DNA from: Anthopleura xanthogrammica
Taxonomy: Eukaryota; Cnidaria; Anthozoa; Actiniaria; Actiniidae
Direction of reading: 5' to 3'
DNA length: 64,000 nucleotides
Assembly (NCBI GenBank): GCA_964019055.1
Contig: OZ025211.1
Span: 7,690,400 to 7,754,399, forward strand
The translations under genes and the position numbers were made by a program. This document shows, one piece after another, positions 58,401 through 64,000 of this stretch (positions within the stretch are counted from its first letter, which is position 1; every line of letters starts with the position of its first letter). The notes beneath the pieces are model-generated. The model was not told the origin of the DNA, did no database searches, and worked only from the letters and a program-made list of their open reading frames with translations.

Positions 58401-59774
58401 ACCGTGGAGTAAGCAGGGGAAGTCGGACCATCTCAAGCATTTCAGGTAGGTTCTCTATCCTCAGGTCTTCCTGGTGCTTGATCCAGTTCATGACAGACTC
58501 AAATACTGTTTCTTCAGAAGGTACCTACAGTTGATAAAATAGTTTTGAGTAGGATTTTATGATAAATGCTTTGTAAATAAAATAAATTAAAATAATAAAT
58601 GGGAAAACCTGTGAACCCAGAAAAAAATCCTTGAAGCACAGGAGAGAACCAAAAAACAACTCTACTCACATGTGATGCCAAGCCTGGAGGGACACGAACC
58701 TAGGTCGCATTGGTGAGAGGTGCTATGCCACCCGCATGCTTTATGTAGAATGATTGAAAGAAATATACTGATGTATGACTCTATTGTGTGATATAACATA
58801 AGTCAGCAAAAGCCCAGATTTCTGTTGAGGAAGCCTGTCAATAACATCAATGAATATAGATTCACATAACTTACTGTTAGTTTATCACTGTCAATCAAGC
58901 CGATTATATCCTTTGCATCAAGTTGTATAAACTCTTCACTTTTCATGATCTCTGTGAAATGTTTATGAATAAAATTCTCTGCTGCCAATCGAAGTTCTTC
59001 ACAACCATGAGTCTCAGCAAAGCCTTTGATTCCAAGGCAATTGGAAGGATCAAGCTGGTGTTCTAGGAACTCACAGCATGCTTTTTGAACACCTACAGTA
59101 TGAATTAACATAAAAAACTATAACCATAATGACAACAAATTCTATTGCCTATATCCCTAAACTGACCCAGGGCTGTACTGCCCACAGAGGCTGGGGAGGG
59201 GCATGCCCCCCAGTTTTCCCCAGAAAAGTAAAGCAAGTAATATGGGATTAAATTTTCATTTTTTTTGAGGTCACTTTGTGCCCACCCAGTTTTTCAGGGC
59301 TTGCTATGGCCCTATGACCCACCCCCTCCCCAATAATAACTCTAAATAATGGTTACTTCCTTTTCTTAGCTCCCCCAAAATGCAGCAGGTTTAATATTGC
59401 TTACCTGTCAGTTGCAGAAGACATGCCGCAGGTAGTAAAGCTTGGACATTCTCAACACTAACTTTGACTGTTTCAGTATAAACAAAATCAAGCAGGACTT
59501 CCATTGTTTCTGCCGTCAGACCTTGTAGCACAACAACAGGCTTCTGACTCTCTTGCATATCACTGGTAAACATTGCAGAGAAATAATCACTGCAAGCTGC
59601 CAGTACTATCCTATGGACTGGAAATTCTTCATTCTCCACTTGAAGAATAACGTCGCACAATTTGTGGTTCTTCCGGAGTATATTTACTGATTTAAGAATG
59701 TCTTTTGCATGGCCATCTGTGACAAAGTCACGGCTGTCACACTTAGTGGACTTAATTGGTGTTAATGTTCCCAT
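55484..59774 (-). CDS. KLHL12: KLHL12, BTB-BACK-Kelch substrate adaptor of CUL3 ubiquitin ligase
   Basis: Known roles in vertebrates: mono-ubiquitylation of SEC31 in COPII coats and negative control of Dishevelled in Wnt signalling. Exons right to left: 59405-59774, 58875-59092, 58375-58524, 57662-57883, 57077-57263, 56538-56795, 55484-55797; phases match; 572 residues (human 568). BTB about 25-125 ([20 protein letters not shown]), BACK about 130-235 ([20 protein letters not shown]), six kelch blades from about 275, each with GGYDG/GGFDG-type turns. C-terminus [17 protein letters not shown] is close to the vertebrate end. Intron 5 (56796-57076) is mostly a MITE; acceptor of exon 6 is CCAAAG|GTAAG. 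Divergent from GTF3C1. Confidence 0.94.
56843..57012. mobile_element. MITE family E, copy 2, filling KLHL12 intron 5
   Basis: GCAACGACAAAATTTTGTTG, GTTGCGCGAC, CTCTGCAACAAAG and GTTGCTCGTATTAC match copy 1 at 24671-24904 in the opposite orientation. It occupies about 170 of 281 intron bases. Confidence 0.7.
57405..57530 (+). mobile_element. SINE family F, copy 2
   Basis: GTTTGATTCCCAG (B-box-like) followed by ACATGTGAGTAGGATTTG, GGTCTCTCCC, TTTTCTCTGGGTTCTC. Located in KLHL12 intron 4. Head is partial. Confidence 0.5.
58595..58745 (-). mobile_element. SINE family F, copy 3
   Basis: Minus strand: AGGTTCGTGTCCCTCC (B-box-like), then ATCACATGTGAGTAGAGTTG and TTTTTTTCTGGGTTCAC. In KLHL12 intron 2; the strongest match to copy 1. 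Confidence 0.6.
59150..59345. repeat. Element relic with CAGGGCTGTACTGCCC start
   Basis: Similar start to 38211-38399 on the opposite layout (GGGGCATGCCCCCCAG core). Only partly matched, in KLHL12 intron 1. Confidence 0.4.
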
Positions 59775-60916
59775 AATGAATTTCTATGCATTAAGAAATC
59801 ATTTGATGATCTTGAGGGATCTCTATTCCACTGTCCTGAATTGTAATGAAAAAGAATATTTTTGACAATGTAATGATGTAAAGTAATACAGACGTTACAA
59901 AGTCATTATAAACAATTGATAAAGACCTTTTTAGCTTGGGTGAAAATTATGGTTACGATTCAGAACACATTCTAACAACCCTGCTCGCCATTAGAGGTGG
60001 TAAAGCATCAGACTGGTATCTGGAGGGTTGTGGGTTCGATTCCTATCTGGGGCTCAGAATTTTTTCTGAGTCCATTTCAGTATGGTATGATCATGTATAT
60101 AATTCTTGTTCCATCATCATACCCATATACCATTATTATCATATTTATCACATTTCATTGAGTATTATTTCTTTCTTTAAAATTACCATTTAGGAAGATA
60201 CAGTAAAGATATATCTTCTCGAACAAAGGTAGGCAAAAAACTGAGCAAAAATACAAAGCTGAGCTAGAAATATTTATAATTTCAAACCAGGGATTTGAAT
60301 AATCAATACTGGCAAAGTACTTAAGTCAAATCAAAACACACTGTCCGCTCAGTTGTGTCGATGCCAGTTTGATAAGAACAATCTTAAGTTTCATTTTCGT
60401 TTTTTGCTATCTTTTTCTATAAAAAACTGCATGTTGTATGATACTTTGCATTGAATAAATTACGGTTTTGAAGACGCTAAAATGACATCAAAAGTAGTAA
60501 AACCAGTTTTTCAACAGTGTCTAGGAAATAAACACAAAAATATCCCGGGATATTATTATATGTAAATTTCTAAAGTATCAAAAACCGCTTCAGAATCATT
60601 CAAATAACGATCTAAATCCTGAATACAATACATGGATACCTTACCTTTTATACTGCGGAAATCGTACTCTTTCTATCCACTAAAAATATCATTAAAAATA
60701 GAATAAAATACCACTTTTACCAAATCGAACCACGCAGTAAAAAAAAAAAAAAAAACCATTAACCAGGCCTTCTAGGGCTCCGAGGAGAACTAGACACTAC
60801 TCGTAGTGAAGAGAAGAAAAATACTGAATTTTTTTCTTCATTCCTCGCAAAAAACCGTAAAAATAATGGCTTAGAATTAAAATATTGGCCATTTGTTTGC
60901 CCAGTGTGGAGTAGTT
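59775..60916. promoter_or_regulatory. Shared upstream region of KLHL12 (minus) and GTF3C1 (plus)
   Basis: Divergent starts 1.14 kb apart. Contains a tRNA-like SINE head at about 59975-60065 and an A-run at about 60739-60754. No canonical core promoter recognised. Confidence 0.35.
59975..60065 (+). mobile_element. tRNA-derived SINE head
   Basis: A-box-like GTGGTAAAGCATCAG and B-box GGTTCGATTCC at tRNA spacing. Does not form all tRNA arms cleanly; likely SINE. Confidence 0.5.
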
Positions 60917-63427
60917 ATGGATGCTCTTCTTGTCTGTGCAGAGGAAATAGCGTTGGAAGGGCTGGATGGTATGTATCAAGCAACTTGAATCAGCTCATGT
61001 AAAGCTGGTCTGGCTCCTTAGATTTTCAAATTTACCACGTTTTTTGTGTGTTTTTGTTTACTCATATCTTGTACCAGGTAATATAAGCTGGAGGAACGTG
61101 CTAAGCTAAGTGGGATAATTAAGGGATAATTGGTTCTCTACTGGATTAGTTTTTGTCTGTAAAGCAGACATAAAAAAGTATTAAAACTAAAATAATTTGA
61201 TTAAGATGATGATTGTTTGATGGTGCTATTTAGTTGGTACTTTTTTATTGGTTTATTATATTGTCTGCACTCTAATGCTTATATATTCTACACACAAACT
61301 CTGAGTAATTAAGTAATAAAGTTGCAGAAAATTTTCCATTAAGCCTTATAGACACAATACAATACTATGGCTAAATTTTGTGTCGTTCACATGAAATTTG
61401 CTCTAATAAACATGTGCACATGCTGTCTGCAGTTAAGAAGCATGTGGGGATTGGCAGAGCACAAGATAAGTGTTGGGTGAGGATATATCAAGAAGCATAA
61501 CATGTAGCAGAGTGTTCCTCAATACTTCTCTGATGTTCTACCAATCTCCAAGTGCTTTATGACTTCAAGCAGCACATGCATGTACAGTAGACTGGTCAGT
61601 TTTTTATTTCTGTTATAAAATACAAATTAGAGTCATTTTATTTTATACCAATGACAACATAGAAAGCTTGTGCCGAGCTGTATGCTCTGATTATAACACA
61701 CATGCCTCAACCTATTGGAAAGCAAGATTTATAGCTTACAGTTACTGTATGCTCACATTCCAGGTTGTCCAATAGTTCATCTGTGGAATAACCTTGAGAA
61801 GACATCAATCCCTTTTCCACTCAAGCTAGATGACTCGGTCAAGAACTACTTATGGACAGGGATAGTAGAGGCGCTTGATGTTTCTTTCTGCTTACTGGAT
61901 CAACCACTTCCACATATCTTCTCTAGTATTGAGGACAAAAGTCTGCAGAAATTCCTGGATACCTGTAGAAATTTGGATCTAGATGTATGTATGATCTTAG
62001 GAAGTTTGTACATTTGTCGTAATTATCGTGATAGTTGGATATACAATTTTGCAATGTTTTCCAGTTGTATGAATTATTGTAATGGCAAAGTAGGTTTTTG
62101 TGGATGTCAATCAAGACGTTTCAAGTTGATATTCCACTGGTATGAGCCTTTGAAAACTTTTGTTTTTCAGGTAGTATCATGGAAGCACATACTAACACCA
62201 ACACTACCTACATACTGTCATCCCAACTTTAGTTTTCTTACAATCAGACTACCAACATCATCTAATATATGCTTATTGTTTAATTTTTAAGGAGCAGAAC
62301 ATTGATGTGAGCATGAACCATTACAGTTTGGTTAACGATGGCAAGATAAGAGGATCTTGTCCTGAATATAAAACAAGAAAAGATTTGACGTCTGAGATAA
62401 GAAGTACGTCAGGACAGTGTGTCGTATCTCTTAAAGAAGCACAAAACAGGTAATTTGTAGAGAATCATTTTGATAGAGCGGTTTTTGTATGAGTGGGAAA
62501 TGGTATGGCAGATTTGTAGCCATATTGAATGCAGTGATGGGGCTAAACCACTCAAAGAGTAGGGCTAAACCACTCAAAGAGTAGGGCTAAACCACTGGGG
62601 GCTAATTGTGGAAAATGTTCACAAACATTTGCTCCTATTTTTTGTGTAATTAATACAATTAATGATTGGTGTGATTGATTTAGGTGGGGAGACAGGCTTG
62701 TGATGGTTGCCTCACAGGAGATGAGGAGTAAGGTTCTGTTGCCTGACGATGTAGATCCTAATGTAATCTTGAGTGATGTTGAATACTGTATCCTGGAGCA
62801 TGTGGCTCAGGCAAGAAACAAAGGACGACTGCAGCGATGTATCAATATCTTCCTGAAAATAGATTCTAGAACAACTTTTCATTTCTTGAAGAAGATGGGC
62901 AAGATTGGCCTTGTAACAAAACAGGTGTGATATTTACAGCACTTTTCACTTTTCTGCGACCTACGGACTCTAGAAGTCTGTCCTTTAGGCTTCTGTCAAT
63001 CAAATTTAGGATGCACCCAAATCATTCTGATAGAGAGTGATAAAGAAATCCCTTCAGAAAATAGCTGTCTCGTCACAGGAATTTCCTTATTGCTTGATCT
63101 TAATGAAATCACCCCAAAGCTGAAACGCCAGGCAACTGTGTCCGGTTCTGCCTACTGTATTCTGACACTGTTTTCGCATTTCACTTGTCTTTGAGAATAA
63201 ATTTGATATTAAACTATACTCATATTGATTTTTATTGTTTACAGAGATTTGTTGCACATAATACGATCGCAACAAATATTTGTACCAACATTATTAAACT
63301 CAAGAGATTTCATTCTCCTTGCTACCACAAATATGATGTGTTGGGACATCAGATATGTAACAAACTGCTGGAACAACCTGACCACATAATGGCACTGAAA
63401 GACCTTAGGGAATTTTGTGAAAAAAGT
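60917..63427 (+). CDS. GTF3C1: GTF3C1 (TFIIIC largest subunit), 5' end only; 3' outside window
   Basis: B-block-binding subunit of TFIIIC, needed for Pol III transcription of tRNA genes. Exons in the window: 60917-60968 (MDALLVCAEEIALEGLD), 61764-61984, 62292-62449, 62684-62924, 63245-63427; GT-AG, phases match, 285 residues so far. Landmarks: IPFPLKLDDSVKNYLW (human FPLPLEPCTQEFLW), GSCPEYKTRKDLTSEIRS, RWGDRLVMVASQEMR, and a winged-helix-like segment in exons 4-5 (RNKGRLQRCINIFLKID, KKMGKIGLVTKQ). The gene continues past 64000 after the donor at 63428. Confidence 0.93.
62537..62600. repeat. Three copies of a GGGCTAAACCACTCAAAGAGTA unit
   Basis: Short 21-22 bp tandem repeat in GTF3C1 intron 3. 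Confidence 0.8.
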
Positions 63428-63480
63428 GTAAGTATCTCAGTCTCCTAGACTGCTATCCATCCTTCTTACAGCATGACCTA

Positions 63481-63660
63481 CAAAAGTATGACCACATTTA
63501 ATGTTTCACATACTTTTATGCACCAGCTTTTGTATGTTGAACTGACATATTTTGATGTGAAGTTAGCTTGTTTTACCAAGTAAGTCATGTAAAAGCTTGT
63601 TTGGCAGTAAAAAGCCCTTGCATAGAAGTATGTGAAATACATTAAATTTGGTCATGCATT
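63481..63660. mobile_element. MITE family C, copy 2
   Basis: AAAGTATGACCACATTTAATG, ATACTTTTATGCA, GGCAGTAAAAAGCCCTTGCAT and its arm, as in 11638-11797. In GTF3C1 intron 5. Confidence 0.65.
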
Positions 63661-63744
63661 TTTTATTGATCCATCTACCCAATGGAATGCCTGGTTGGAA
63701 GGTCGATTCATGAATGAAATTATTTGTATCTTGAATCAACTGCT

Positions 63745-63905
63745 GCCACCCAGTTGGCTCAGTTGGTTAAGCACTCAAATTTCCTGCAGGAGGTTATGGT
63801 TTGAGTCCCAGTCAGACCTTGTAATTACATCAGTCTATAAATGGTTAGACCTTCACATGGCTTGGATGACCACATTTAGACTGGTCCCATCCCTAATCAA
63901 CTAGA
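63745..63905 (+). mobile_element. tRNA-derived SINE
   Basis: A-box-like TTGGCTCAGTTGGTTAAGC, B-box-like GGTTTGAGTCCC, then a non-tRNA body. In GTF3C1 intron 5. Confidence 0.6.
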
Positions 63906-64000
63906 GAAGTTTAAAGTGGACCATGAGTTTATCAGTTGAATTACTGTGACAGTCATCCTCTATAAACAAAGCTGATTTATTTTATTTTTCTGACCAAAGG

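Overview
The window is eukaryotic nuclear DNA. It is AT-rich, has many short GT-AG introns and no bacterial features, and is crowded with short foldback transposons, tRNA-derived SINEs and tandem repeats. The intron-rich, vertebrate-like gene structures (SLMAP, KLHL12, GTF3C1, PEX26) together with a secreted PAN/EGF/discoidin protein suggest an early-branching animal. An anthozoan cnidarian (stony coral or sea anemone) fits best. That placement is inference from gene content and style, not from a database match. All exon boundaries below were built by hand from GT/AG sites, reading phase and remembered family sequences.

Layout. (1) Positions 1-17,790, minus strand: 5' and central part of SLMAP (FHA domain plus coiled coil), 17 phase-matched exons and a candidate internal first exon near 13,050; the gene runs off the left edge. 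(2) 17,900-22,590: repeat-bearing intergenic DNA. (3) 22,594-23,043, plus: single-exon 149-residue protein with four R-K-[VI]-S motifs and a C-terminal membrane anchor. (4) 25,736-28,909, minus: three-exon secreted PAN/EGF/F5-8C protein of 308 residues. (5) 28,910-32,227: repeats. (6) 32,228-36,514, plus: 554-residue Glu/Lys/Pro-rich coiled-coil protein ending in a CaaX box. (7) 39,086-40,697, plus: 240-residue protein starting with a myristoylation-type MGC motif. (8) 41,402-44,476, plus: CNBP-like protein with nine CCHC knuckles. (9) 47,498-51,377, minus: PEX26, six exons, 304 residues. (10) 52,775-53,707, plus: aspartoacylase with an intronless coding region. (11) 55,484-59,774, minus: KLHL12, seven exons, 572 residues. 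(12) 60,917-right edge, plus: 5' end of GTF3C1.

The genes are not an operon or pathway; they are mostly conserved housekeeping genes: STRIPAK/Hippo scaffolding (SLMAP), RNA/DNA binding (CNBP), peroxisome import (PEX26), N-acetylaspartate hydrolysis (ASPA), CUL3 ubiquitin ligase adaptor (KLHL12) and Pol III transcription (GTF3C1). PEX26/ASPA and KLHL12/GTF3C1 are head-to-head pairs.

The most unusual structure is at 54,384-55,486. A 107-bp satellite lies directly 3' of the KLHL12 stop codon and appears to have arisen by duplication, decay and amplification of the final kelch blade coding sequence. Other points of interest are the FHA-less SLMAP start, two neighbouring uncharacterised proteins with lipidation motifs at opposite ends, the RK[VI]S tail-anchored protein, a nested MITE, and an intronic array that appears to include copies of an SLMAP exon/donor boundary.
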